64,000 nucleotides of DNA from contig NZ_FUZK01000002.1 of NCBI RefSeq assembly GCF_900166985.1, forward strand, positions 186,001-250,000, written 5' to 3'. A program made the position numbers and the translations under genes. Below are positions 44,665-52,933 of the stretch, one piece after another. Source of the DNA: Acholeplasma oculi. GTDB lineage: Bacteria > Bacillota_I > Bacilli_A > Acholeplasmatales > Acholeplasmataceae. Position 1 is the stretch's first letter. Every line of letters starts with the position of its first letter. The notes under the pieces were generated by a model. It was not told the origin of the DNA. It did not search any database and worked only from the letters and a program-made list of their open reading frames with translations.

Positions 44665-45221
44665 TGAACTGATACCAAAAAGTTGTACTTTGTTATAATA
44701 CAAGTATTTACAGGAGGTATCAGATGAATGATAAAAATAAAAATAATAGAATATGGATTGGAGCATTCAAATAAAAGGTCGTTTTAGACATCATTGAAAA
44801 CGAACTATCCTATAGCCAAGCTGCACGTAAATATAATCTATATTTAGATCGGGTAGTTTAAATGATACACTACCGGCCAGATGGGTTTATCAATATAGAC
44901 TTTATGGGAAGGAACGGTTTTATCAGACACCAAAAGATTATCGTAGGAATCCAGTTAGAAAGTTCTATACACCATCTAAAGAGGTAGAACAGGATTTAGA
45001 ACTCAAAGTCAAACATCTAGAAATGGAACTTGAATATACAAAAAACTTATCGCCTTAGTTCAAAAACAGGAACGAATAAACAAAAATACCAAGCAGTCAA
45101 AGAATTAAGGCGAAAATATGCATTAAAAGATCTACTTGAAATAGCTGGTTTTCCAAAATCTGTATACTACTACTATGAGCATCATAAATCAACAGATAAG
45201 TATCATCATATAAAATCTTAA
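44665..45221 (+). mobile_element. Decayed IS3-family element
   Basis: It starts with TGAACTGATACCAAAAA, has a Shine-Dalgarno AGGAGG and an orfA frame broken by stops (KVVLDIIENELSYSQAARKYN). It then reaches the start of orfB (KYQAVKELRRKYALKDLLEIAGFPKSVYYYY, within 45030-45221). It ends at the junction with an IS21-like piece, so the catalytic core is gone. It is about the same type as 9725-9918 and 4292-4526. Confidence 0.8.
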
Positions 45222-45475
45222 TTTCAGATATTTTTCCACTGTCTTTCTATCCTTATTTAAATGTTTTGATACTTTTGTTATATTAATTTGAATCAATCCT
45301 TCCTGATATGCTTTACTAAATATTGTGATATCTTCTATGTTAGTTATTTGTTCAAGTAGTATTTTTGTCATGTATATTCATCCTCTCATGAGGACAATTG
45401 TATCAAAAAAGAGTACGCTTTTTATGCTAAGAATTGGGGATTCTTATTTGCACTGAATTGCGTACTCTTATTTAA
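45222..45475 (-). pseudogene. IS21-like transposase N-terminal fragment and end repeat
   Basis: The minus strand from 45371 encodes about 50 residues (KAYQEGLIQINITKVSKHLNKDRKTVEKYLK), an IstA-type helix-turn-helix, before running into the IS3 remnant. Upstream, AAGAGTACGC (45409-45418) and GCGTACTCTT (45461-45470) form an inverted pair that may be the old IS end. Assignment to IS21 is from the HTH pattern only. Confidence 0.5.
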
Positions 45476-45523
45476 CCATTTATAAAAGGATACCTTTCCT
45501 TTTTGAAAACTTACTCTTTTACC

Positions 45524-45817
45524 CTATGTGACATTTTGGCTAATCGATCTTGATTCTTCTTGTGCAATGGATGCCATGATGGTTAAGATGAGTTCGCTTT
45601 TGGGATCTAATGTCCACAGGTTCTCTTTTTTAAAATAGACTTCAATACCTTTATCTTTGAGTTTTCTAAGATAGGAAATCGTATCTAGGGTATTACGAGC
45701 AAAGCGTGAGATGGACTTGGTAATACTTAGATTAATCTGCCCAGCAAGCGCATCCAAAATCATCTTATTGAATTCAACTCTTCTTTTGGTGTTAGTCCCT
45801 GTGATGCCTTCATCATG
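45524..45817 (-). pseudogene. Serine recombinase fragment fused to IS256 debris
   Basis: Residues [42 protein letters not shown] and [20 protein letters not shown] belong to the catalytic domain of a large serine recombinase. The N-terminal part with the active serine is missing. The frame stops at TAG where family members have Trp (NVTWG), and continues as GKRVSFQKGKV, so a Trp-to-stop mutation is likely. It is joined in frame to an IS256 segment. Confidence 0.78.
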
Positions 45818-46483
45818 GCGATCTTTCACACGTACACTTTGACTCACATTTCTAGCTAAGTGCACCCAACAAGACTGATGTCGAGAATCTGGGAACACAC
45901 GACTAATAGCATCTTTCATACCAGATAAACCGTCGGTAACAAAGAGTAATGAAGCATCCATTCCTTGAACCTTCAAATCATTTAGAATAATTTCCCAGTT
46001 ATGAGCAGATTCATTAGGAAAAAGGCGTTAGGTAAGGATTTCTTTATAACCTTCCGGTGTGATACCAATCGCGAAATATAAAGTTTCTTTGGTGACTGTG
46101 TCACGTCTTACAGCTAAGTAGGTCGCATCTAGATAAACAACCGCATATCGTTCGTTTAATCTTCTTTGATTAAATAATCCTAAGTCTTCAACTACCGCTT
46201 GAGTGATGTTAGATATCGTTTGACTCGTAAATTCACCATTTCTATCTCTTGGTACCTTAATGTTTAAATCGCCATATTCTGTCTTAATATGACGTTCATA
46301 ATAGCCATTATGGCTGTTACCTGAATTAAATCCGGTTCGATCGTATTTCTCGTAATCTAAGAATTCAGTTAACTCGATGAGCAGCAACTTATTCACAGCT
46401 TCCTCAACATGAGTTCTAAAAAGTTCAGTAATATTACCATTTTGAATTAACGTATTTATGAGTTTTGAGGTAAAATCATTCAT
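45818..46483 (-). pseudogene. IS256-family transposase, internally deleted and interrupted
   Basis: The N-terminal part (46028-46483) has LTEFLDYEKYDRTGFNSGNSHNG, YERHIKTEYGDLNIKVPRDRNG and VVYLDATYLAVRR (first catalytic Asp), but skips about 60 residues before the last block. After an in-frame TAA at about 46026-46028 the same frame resumes as [14 protein letters not shown] and [12 protein letters not shown] (second Asp), then joins the serine-recombinase fragment. The third catalytic residue is lost. Confidence 0.85.
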
Positions 46484-46821
46484 AGGGAATCTCCTTATAG
46501 TTATTAGTTCTAGTCAAACTCAATTATACTAGAAGTGAGATTCCTTTTTATTTCTATTTAGATTTCATTTACACAAAATATTTTACACTGTGTGTAACTG
46601 TCAAAGTATAAGTTTTTTTGTATGAAACATATAACAAAACAAACTATTCGAATAATTTCTTTCGGTCCACTTCTAAAAAAATCATCATAAATATCTTCTA
46701 TATTCTAGTTTGATTCAGCTCTTCAACAATATAATTGTATGCATTGCCCCATTTTATGATTTTTTATGCAATATTTTTTTATATACTTATGATCGAGGGT
46801 CTAACCAATCACTAAATAATA
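46484..46821. other. IS256 upstream end and spacer
   Basis: It holds the untranslated leader of the IS256 gene (AAGGAGA before its ATG) and probably its old end near 46563-46610 (ATTTTACACTGTGTG...). The rest has no recognisable gene. Confidence 0.45.
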
Positions 46822-47415
46822 TTATTTTATATCAAGCATTAACGCAAATTCATCAATATCTAAGAGTTTTATATTCAATTTTTCCGCACCAATTTTTGCT
46901 TGCCTTGTGAAACCATGATTATTTGATATCACAACCCAATACTCATTACACTTAAAAATCTTACCACCAGCATGTACTTCTTTTATAGCGTCATAGCCAA
47001 CTTTACTCTTATAGTGTTTAACCTGAATCCCAATAACTTTATTCTTGGTTTTTGCGATTACATCAATACCGAAATCACCAGATTTCTTTGTTAATTCAGT
47101 ACTATAACCAATCAATTTTAAACTATCTGCAACAAATTTTTCAAATTGATACCCATCCATAGTATTTATTTTTTTAAAATTATACTTCATTCTGGTATGC
47201 TCAATTCTTTTATTTCTTTTGTATGTTTTGTATAACGTATACCCTCTCATCACCAAGGAAATCATTGTTAGCAATACCCCTAATATTAAATACAATATTC
47301 CGTAGTCCATAGTTGCAAGTATAATTGCAGCAATACCAAAAGAGCCAATCACTATATCCTTATTTTCCACTAGGAATTTTATATCGGATTTTGATAATAA
47401 GTTGTCTTTTTTCAT
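46822..47415 (-). CDS. Membrane-anchored Mrr-like restriction endonuclease
   Basis: Two hydrophobic helices near residues 22-60 precede a basic linker. An Mrr_cat PD-(D/E)xK domain follows: MDGYQFEKFVADSLKLIGY, KKSGDFGIDVIAKTKNKVIGIQVKHYKSKV (catalytic D and QxK) and GFTRQAKIGAEKLNIKLLD. Such proteins are predicted to cut modified or foreign DNA at the membrane. At 197 residues it is complete, with GGGAG before the ATG. It stands alone between IS debris and a restriction pair. Confidence 0.87.
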   Translation of the reverse strand: MKKDNLLSKSDIKFLVENKDIVIGSFGIAAIILATMDYGILYLILGVLLTMISLVMRGYTLYKTYKRNKRIEHTRMKYNFKKINTMDGYQFEKFVADSLKLIGYSTELTKKSGDFGIDVIAKTKNKVIGIQVKHYKSKVGYDAIKEVHAGGKIFKCNEYWVVISNNHGFTRQAKIGAEKLNIKLLDIDEFALMLDIK

Positions 47416-47577
47416 TTTTTATTCTCCCAAAGATTGTTTATATAATCGCTTATTTTATTCAAATAAATCAAACTGTAATTTAATTATATCGGATTTAATA
47501 TTATAAATAAACATTGATAAATCCGGTATTGAATTTTCTATATTTGACATCTTTCAGTTAATAAAGTAAAATATATT

Positions 47578-47619
47578 TGAGTCATAACGACGGGTTGATA
47601 GTCCTAGCTACTATCACAT
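47578..47619 (+). repeat. Dispersed 42-bp repeat, copy 2
   Basis: It matches 12434-12475 at 34 of 42 positions without gaps. This copy forms a TGATAGT/ACTATCA stem around CCTAGCT. It lies downstream of the methyltransferase/endonuclease pair. Confidence 0.7.
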
Positions 47620-47626
47620 ACAACTA

Positions 47627-47658
47627 ACCACTTAGATTATATCTAGGTGGTGTTTTTA
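47627..47658 (+). terminator. Terminator-like hairpin
   Basis: ACCACTTAG (47627-47635) pairs with CTAGGTGGT (47643-47651, one G-T), followed by TTTTTA. It directly follows the 42-bp repeat, so the two may form one transcribed structured unit. Confidence 0.55.
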
Positions 47659-47838
47659 TTTACCATGATATTTTCTTGGTTATTAGTTATATATTACTTA
47701 TAACACATATCTAAGCAATGACTCACCTTAAAATGTAAAAAAAAGATGTCTAGACAACATCAAATTTTGTGGTGCCATAAGAGAACAAATAAACATGCAC
47801 TTTTTTTTGAAAACACTTAAAAGTGTTCCGTTGTCCTT

Positions 47839-47878
47839 TAACATACCTTTTATAGGACACCGTAGGAAAGTGTAGCCC
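47839..47878 (+). repeat. RM-flanking direct repeat, copy A
   Basis: It aligns to 50486-50525 with 36 of 40 bases identical, including TATAGGACACCGT. It lies 3 bp after the methyltransferase stop codon, at the left edge of the module. Confidence 0.82.
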
Positions 47879-47881
47879 TAT

Positions 47882-49108
47882 TTACTTAATTGAATCATAA
47901 TAGCGATCTAATAAATTTTTACATTCTTTTGCTATTGCAGTAGATAAACTGGGTGGAACAGCATTACCAACTTGTTCACATCTTTTTGTATGACTGCCAA
48001 AGAATTTATAATCAATTGGAAATCCAGTTATCGTTGCCGCTTCCCTTACAGTAATGACTCTATCATAGTAAGGATGAATTGGGAAATTACTATGACCAGG
48101 AACCAATGTAGGACTACATTTTTTTGAATCAAGGCGCATTGTACTACCTCTAGAATAAAACTTGCTAATTTTTAATTCTTCAGGAAGTTGGTCAATCTTT
48201 TTAGCGAGATTCTCACCCTCGGATACGTATTTAAATCGTTCAATTGTTTTCGGTGAGTGTTTCATTGGTTGATTGTCAATATCCTTAATTGTGTAATCGA
48301 TTAAATTCAATGCATCAGCAACAGTTTTAAAATACTTGTCCTCTTTATATAGTGGTTCTGGAAAGATATAATCAATTCCAACATCACCTCTCACAGCCAC
48401 TATGATAATTCTGTCACGCTTTGTTGAAGCTCCGTACCATGCGCTGTTTAATACTTTCATGAAAACCTTGTAACCCATTTTTTCATAAATATCCAAAATA
48501 TCCTGTTTAACAGAAATTAGATAATTGTTTTGATGGAGAAACTTAAGAAGGTTGTCTTTATCTTTCCTTAGTGAACTACCTAATTCTTCAATTTCAGCTG
48601 TTACACCTCCAATTTTTCTAGCATTGGCTTTGTAACCTTTAAAATTTTCTAGTTTTTTCCATAATATGTCAACCTTCTCTTTAACATCAAGTGGAGTGTC
48701 ATCTTTGAGTATTTTTGCATTGATAATCCCTGGCACATTCTCAATAACGCTAATTTTGGGCTTTATCTTGTTAACTAACTGGAGTTGAAAATGGTAGTAG
48801 ACATTCCTAGGGTCATTTGGCGATCTTTCTCCAGCTAGAGAAAATCCTTTGCAAACTATACCACCAAACATAACATCCGCTTCTTTTTGCTTCAATCCTG
48901 TTTCTTTTAAAATTTTGTCCCCATCTAACAACATAATATCTTCATTACTGACAACAGCAGTTCGTTCAATATCATGATTATTATGCAATAATGTTTTCAA
49001 TGCATTATCATCAATATCATTAACAAAAACTGATTTAAATCCATTATTTTTAAAGCCTAAATGACTTCCTCCCGCACCAACAAATGTTTCCAAAACTGTA
49101 TATTTCAT
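47882..49108 (-). CDS. DNA (cytosine-5)-methyltransferase with variant motif IV
   Basis: It has motif I VLETFVGAGGSHLGF, ISVIENVPGIINA (VI), AWYGASTKRDRIIIVAV (VIII), a target-recognition stretch and QVGNAVPPSLSTAIA (X), 408 residues. Motif IV reads GGIVCKGFSLAGERSPND where PPCQxFS is usual. The catalytic Cys is kept but both prolines and the Gln differ. An insertion of about 60 residues (YKANARKIGGVTAEIEELG...) lies between motifs VI and VIII. It should protect sites cut by the enzyme encoded just upstream. Confidence 0.92.
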   Translation of the reverse strand: MKYTVLETFVGAGGSHLGFKNNGFKSVFVNDIDDNALKTLLHNNHDIERTAVVSNEDIMLLDGDKILKETGLKQKEADVMFGGIVCKGFSLAGERSPNDPRNVYYHFQLQLVNKIKPKISVIENVPGIINAKILKDDTPLDVKEKVDILWKKLENFKGYKANARKIGGVTAEIEELGSSLRKDKDNLLKFLHQNNYLISVKQDILDIYEKMGYKVFMKVLNSAWYGASTKRDRIIIVAVRGDVGIDYIFPEPLYKEDKYFKTVADALNLIDYTIKDIDNQPMKHSPKTIERFKYVSEGENLAKKIDQLPEELKISKFYSRGSTMRLDSKKCSPTLVPGHSNFPIHPYYDRVITVREAATITGFPIDYKFFGSHTKRCEQVGNAVPPSLSTAIAKECKNLLDRYYDSIK

Positions 49109-49125
49109 TAATTAACCTTCTCTTT

Positions 49126-50223
49126 CTAAAACAACAAATTAAATTTTTCTATGTATTCATAGGCAATACTATTTTGCGAGATATACTTCGTAACAGCAGT
49201 TTTAGAGAGCTCACTAAGATCGTAAATAATTTTTCTATTATTACTTCTTGGTTCAAATTGAACACACCCAAAATCATCTCTCATAATATTTAGCCAGCTT
49301 GATAAATATCTATTATCTGAATCTGTTAAAAACAATACCTTTTTTCCTCTAAATTTACTAGATATGATACCAGAGATTTGAGGATATGTGGCAACAATCC
49401 ATCTTCCAAGGTCATTAAATTCTTTTAAGACATCCAGCATAAGATTAAGATATGGATTTAGGTACGAACTATACATTTCATATGCAAACTCTTCAAACGG
49501 CATATCGGCATATTTAGCACCTGTCGTCGTAGGAAGATTATTTCTATCGATTAGATTAATTGAGGAAAGCGAAATAAATACATTACGCCAATTTCTATTA
49601 TTTGGTGTATTCAATCTTCTTAAGAACTGTTCTTCTGTTTCTCTTCTATCTATACTGGTGTATCCTTGTATCTTCTTAATCTGCAAATATTTCAGACACA
49701 AATAAAGCTCAAATAACCTCGTATCTCTCACGTAATATTGTGATATTGCAACCAAATCATTGTTTATAGCATTAGCTAATGTTGATAATTCTTCTTTGGT
49801 GATCTCTCTAATATTGTAATTAATATCATTAAACTCTAAGACTTTGCTACCTTTCGGATATTCAAAAACACCAATATTAAAATTCCGATTTCTTATGATT
49901 GATGATGGGAACATTAAAACTGCTGATGTGTCTTCATATTCATAAGATTTAAGCGAAAGTTTTTGATTCGCAAAATGTTGATATTGAAGTACCTGCCCTA
50001 TCCCACGAACGAAATCATTGACACCAATATCTGAACCTTTTAATTCTAATATTGCACGAACTTTGTTACCAGATTTTATAGTAAAATCTGCATATAAACC
50101 GTTAGGATATTGATCTTCACTTACAAACTCATAATTAGAGTCTATATTTAAAACATTAAGTAGAGTTTGTTGTATATCTCTATTTTGAATAATAAGATTA
50201 TGAAGTAATTGCTCATTCATCAT
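49126..50223 (-). CDS. Putative type II restriction endonuclease
   Basis: The N-terminus has GLYADFTIKSGNKVRAILELKGSD, a D...ExK nuclease site, and NDFVRGIGQVLQYQHFA, typical of PD-(D/E)xK restriction enzymes. The middle is helical, and the C-terminus (KVLFLTDSDNRYLSSWLNIM) has no known domain. It lies 17 bp upstream of a C5-methyltransferase gene, and the pair is framed by direct repeats. Specificity is unknown. The start is ATG 50223; a GTG three codons upstream is possible. Confidence 0.78.
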   Translation of the reverse strand: MMNEQLLHNLIIQNRDIQQTLLNVLNIDSNYEFVSEDQYPNGLYADFTIKSGNKVRAILELKGSDIGVNDFVRGIGQVLQYQHFANQKLSLKSYEYEDTSAVLMFPSSIIRNRNFNIGVFEYPKGSKVLEFNDINYNIREITKEELSTLANAINNDLVAISQYYVRDTRLFELYLCLKYLQIKKIQGYTSIDRRETEEQFLRRLNTPNNRNWRNVFISLSSINLIDRNNLPTTTGAKYADMPFEEFAYEMYSSYLNPYLNLMLDVLKEFNDLGRWIVATYPQISGIISSKFRGKKVLFLTDSDNRYLSSWLNIMRDDFGCVQFEPRSNNRKIIYDLSELSKTAVTKYISQNSIAYEYIEKFNLLF

Positions 50224-50406
50224 TTCACCCACTTACACTAAGTTTTAAACTTACTAAAATGATACCATAATTTGATAGAATTTTCTATTGAAGTTTAAAT
50301 TATATTGACTATATATTGTTCTTTGATAAATAAGTTTAATTCGGAATCACATCACCTTCAACTAATTGAAGTGTTTTTGAAGTTCGGAATCACATCAAAA
50401 CTAAAG

Positions 50407-50440
50407 AAAAAGACCCATCATCTTTCGATAATGAGTCTTG
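50407..50440. terminator. Possible bidirectional terminator
   Basis: AAGACCCATCAT (minor mismatches) pairs with ATAATGAGTCTT around CTTTCG. An A-run precedes it on the plus strand, giving Ts on the minus strand, so it best terminates transcripts from the tRNA side. Confidence 0.6.
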
Positions 50441-50471
50441 AACTTTCAATATTTTATTGCCGATAACTATT

Positions 50472-50525
50472 GTGAACGCCAACGGTAACATACCCTTTAT
50501 AGGACACCGTGGGAAACTATAGCCC
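50472..50525 (+). repeat. RM-flanking direct repeat, copy B
   Basis: Positions 50486-50525 match copy A (36/40). Positions 50472-50508 match copy C in reverse complement (31/37). Copy B thus spans both versions and lies at the right edge of the methyltransferase/endonuclease module, before the tRNA cluster. Confidence 0.82.
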
Positions 50526-50546
50526 ATTAGCAATTAAAGATAAGTT

Positions 50547-50631
50547 TGGTGCGGGTGACAGGACTTGAACCTGCATGCCGTAAAGCGCTAGATCCTAAGT
50601 CTAGTGCGTCTGCCAATTTCGCCACACCCGC
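50547..50631 (-). tRNA. tRNA-Leu (UAG)
   Basis: The minus strand folds with acceptor GCGGGTG/CACCCGC, anticodon loop CTTAGGA, a long variable arm as expected for class II, T-loop GTTCAAGTC and encoded CCA. First of three tRNA genes on this strand. Confidence 0.95.
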
Positions 50632-50663
50632 ATGTGTTTATATATTTACTTATTAAATAAAAA

Positions 50664-50738
50664 TGGCAGGCCCAGCACGATTTGAACGTGCGCATGAGGG
50701 AGTCAAAGTCCCTTGCCTTACCGCTTGGCTATGGGCCT
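50664..50738 (-). tRNA. tRNA-Gln (UUG)
   Basis: Acceptor AGGCCCA/TGGGCCT, anticodon stem GGGA/TCCC with loop CTTTGAC (anticodon TTG), T-loop GTTCAAATC and encoded CCA are all visible on the minus strand. Confidence 0.95.
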
Positions 50739-50761
50739 ACATAATATTTATTTCACAAAAT

Positions 50762-50838
50762 TGGGGCGGCCGAGGGGGATCGAACCCCCGAGTGTCGGCG
50801 CCACAAGCCGATGCGTTAACCACTTCGCCACGACCGCC
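50762..50838 (-). tRNA. tRNA-His (GUG)
   Basis: The minus strand shows GGCGGTCG at the 5' end including the extra G(-1), loop TTGTGGC (anticodon GTG), T-loop GTTCGATCC and encoded CCA. Confidence 0.95.
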
Positions 50839-50977
50839 ATACTTTGCGCAAGTATTATTATACCAACAATTTCTATTTTGTAAAGTTCAAAATAACGGAA
50901 AAATAAGTTTTTTATTCAATTGTATAAATATTTTTATAATATTTGATATTATATATTAAGAAAGGAAGTATTTGTCT

Positions 50978-52003
50978 ATGAAATGGTTTGGAAGAATCCT
51001 ATACTTTGTATTTGTTTTACTAATATTTGGTTTTATTGAATTCACATTAATGGGAGTTGAAGGCATTATGCGTAGTGAATATGCAAGCCAATACATCCTA
51101 GAAGCAGCAAGAAACGATGAATCTTATGATGTCTTTGAAGGTTTAGATAGATTCAATGCAGCAATTGGCACGTATTACTCAAAAGACTCTATTAAAACAT
51201 CAACTGATTTAACGCACTATGATACAACATCTGAAGATATATTAGAAAAGTATCAAGTAAAAATTGGTTTCTATCCTTTTGTAAGCTTACTAAAGGATAC
51301 AAACGTCAATATTTACTATGATGGTTTCTATATTGTCTTTGAATCTTTCTCTGATGATATTACATTTTACAGTTTAGATATTACTGCATATCATGTAAAT
51401 GACCCAGAAAAAAAGAAAATTACATTAACTGAAGGTAACTTCTTAAATATTTATCCTACAACCGATGGGTTTGTTGTGAACCAACGTGTTCCACTTACAA
51501 CATATTTATATAATCCATACTTCTATAAAGAGGAACAAAACACACTGGGTGGATTATATGAATATCATATCTTATCCATTGATGTTTATGCACATGAAGC
51601 TGAAGTTGAACAACCTACATTTATTTACAGAATGACTGATGGTACAGAAACATATACAGGAAGTCCTTTAGTCACACATAATACATTAAACTTAACACCA
51701 GATACATATAATATATCTAAAACATTAAATGGTGTACATCCTACAGAGGATAACAATCCATTCAACTTAAGTTTAACGTATCATCCAGCAGACTTTAGTC
51801 CTTATACATACTTTTACTTTATCGTATATGGTCTATACTTTGTCTTAATCATTGTCATTCCTTACTTCTGGTTCTTCCATAAGAAAGTCATGAAGAGTTT
51901 CAAGAAAAACACACCAAATAACAATACACCAGATACTAAAGTTGACCCTAAATCGAAACAACCTCAAATATTTAGTGATGTAGAACCAAAAAGCGATGAA
52001 TAA
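50978..52003 (+). CDS. Membrane protein with large extracellular domain, unknown function
   Basis: Starting at ATG 50978 (AAAGGAAG nine bases upstream) gives 341 residues. An N-terminal helix (RILYFVFVLLIFGFIEFTLM) and a C-terminal helix (FYFIVYGLYFVLIIVIPYFWFF) frame about 250 exposed residues rich in beta patterns. A hydrophilic tail (NNNTPDTKVDPKSKQPQ) lies inside. I do not recognise the family. It has its own terminator and stands in a stable tRNA region, suggesting a resident gene. Confidence 0.65.
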   Translation: MKWFGRILYFVFVLLIFGFIEFTLMGVEGIMRSEYASQYILEAARNDESYDVFEGLDRFNAAIGTYYSKDSIKTSTDLTHYDTTSEDILEKYQVKIGFYPFVSLLKDTNVNIYYDGFYIVFESFSDDITFYSLDITAYHVNDPEKKKITLTEGNFLNIYPTTDGFVVNQRVPLTTYLYNPYFYKEEQNTLGGLYEYHILSIDVYAHEAEVEQPTFIYRMTDGTETYTGSPLVTHNTLNLTPDTYNISKTLNGVHPTEDNNPFNLSLTYHPADFSPYTYFYFIVYGLYFVLIIVIPYFWFFHKKVMKSFKKNTPNNNTPDTKVDPKSKQPQIFSDVEPKSDE

Positions 52004-52016
52004 TCGCTTTTTTTCT
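51990..52016 (+). terminator. Rho-independent terminator
   Basis: AAAGCGAT (51990-51997) pairs with ATCGCTTT (52003-52010) around GAATA, followed by Ts. It overlaps the stop codon of the membrane-protein gene. Confidence 0.85.
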
Positions 52017-52018
52017 TA

Positions 52019-52047
52019 TTGAAATGCCTTAAAAGATATGTTATACT
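52019..52047 (+). promoter_or_regulatory. Promoter of tRNA-Trp
   Basis: TTGAAA (52019-52024) and TATACT (52042-52047) have a 17-bp spacer and lie 13 bp before the tRNA. Confidence 0.72.
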
Positions 52048-52060
52048 AATAAGGCGAAAC

Positions 52061-52135
52061 GGGGGCATGGTGTCAACGGTAGCACACCGGTCTCCAAAAC
52101 CGTTTGTGTGGGTTCAAATCCTGCTGCCCCCGCCA
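52061..52135 (+). tRNA. tRNA-Trp (CCA)
   Basis: Acceptor GGGGGCA/TGCCCCC, anticodon stem CGGT/ACCG with loop CTCCAAA (anticodon CCA), T-loop GTTCAAATC and encoded CCA. It is intact, and its 3' part is duplicated at 62516-62566 as the other prophage end. The only Trp tRNA seen reads UGG, consistent with TGA as stop. Confidence 0.95.
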
Positions 52136-52139
52136 TTTA
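52089..52139 (+). other. Attachment site at tRNA end (51-bp direct repeat)
   Basis: Identical to 62516-62566 from the anticodon stem to 4 bases beyond the CCA. Integration here keeps the tRNA intact, the usual outcome for tRNA-targeting integrases. Confidence 0.93.
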
Positions 52140-52294
52140 ATTAACGAGAGCTGTTTGAAATATAACAGCTAAATTTTGATCAATTAAGACGACTTTGAGT
52201 AGTCATAATAATTGAATTATAGTCCAATAACCTTAAGTTGTCAACAGTTTTGATAATTGTAGGTTGTCAGAAGCAAATAAGGAGGTTTTATTTA

Positions 52295-52525
52295 ATGAAT
52301 GGATTAAGACTCAAAGTCTTCCGTGAATCACTTAAAATGAGCCAAAGAGATATTGCAAAACTAATGAATACAACACAGGCTAACTATTGGAAACTCGAAA
52401 CAGGTAAATCAGTACCCAACGCAAAGCAAATTCTTCAGCTTTGTAAAATTTTCAAATGTACCCCTAATGATCTTTATGGCATTCGAGGTGTTTATGAAGT
52501 TGTAACTATGACATGGGATGATTAG
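52295..52525 (+). CDS. XRE-family phage regulator
   Basis: I start it at ATG 52295 behind AAGGAGG, giving 76 residues. The HTH reads LKVFRESLKMSQRDIAKLMNTTQANYWKLETGKSVPNAKQILQLCKIF. It is divergent from the main phage operons and probably acts as repressor. Two GTTGTCA repeats (52227-52268) upstream may be its operators. Confidence 0.88.
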   Translation: MNGLRLKVFRESLKMSQRDIAKLMNTTQANYWKLETGKSVPNAKQILQLCKIFKCTPNDLYGIRGVYEVVTMTWDD

Positions 52526-52528
52526 ATT

Positions 52529-52933
52529 ATGAAAGTTAAAAAATATAAATATGCTAGTGAATTATATAACGATTTACTTGATAATCCCAATAGTGCAATG
52601 CTAAAATCATTCAGACACTTAGAGATTTACTCTTTAGTAATTAACAGAATACCTACAAAGCAAGATAAATTAGATTTAGAAATATTAGTATCTACATTCA
52701 AATCTATCCCTAAAGCATCACTAAACTATCTGATTCTTCTCCTTGGTTTGAGTCCACGTGCTAAAAGAGATATTTCATTTTTAATTTCACAAATTCAGGG
52801 TTCTATTCTTACAGCAATTACACTAAATGTACCTTTAAAACCAGAAGCATTTCATAGAGCATTCAAGGAAATTGGTAAGCATGTAGACCAAGACGTAGTA
52901 AACAAAATGCTTTACGATATTAGTCAAGAATAA
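52529..52933 (+). CDS. Hypothetical phage protein downstream of regulator
   Basis: The 134-residue helical protein starts 3 bp after the XRE gene, so they are co-transcribed. SLNYLILLLGLSPRAKRDISFLISQ and PEAFHRAFKEIGKHVDQDVVNKML look like paired helical bundles. No family is recognised. It ends 14 bp inside the convergent integrase gene. Confidence 0.62.
   Translation: MKVKKYKYASELYNDLLDNPNSAMLKSFRHLEIYSLVINRIPTKQDKLDLEILVSTFKSIPKASLNYLILLLGLSPRAKRDISFLISQIQGSILTAITLNVPLKPEAFHRAFKEIGKHVDQDVVNKMLYDISQE

Larger units (their letters stand above)
50224..50546. other. Spacer with repeats and a terminator, no gene
   Basis: It contains two copies of TTCGGAATCACATCA (50340-50354 and 50383-50397), the hairpin at 50407-50440 and repeat copy B. 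No open frame is supported. Confidence 0.6.

Noticed and set aside
50340-50397. Two copies of TTCGGAATCACATCA, CRISPR-like spacing
   Set aside because: Only two units, no cas genes anywhere in the window, and no third repeat. Kept only as a local duplication.
52169-52294. XRE gene starting at 52238
   Set aside because: The extra N-terminal residues do not fit the HTH family, and AAGGAGG lies exactly before ATG 52295.
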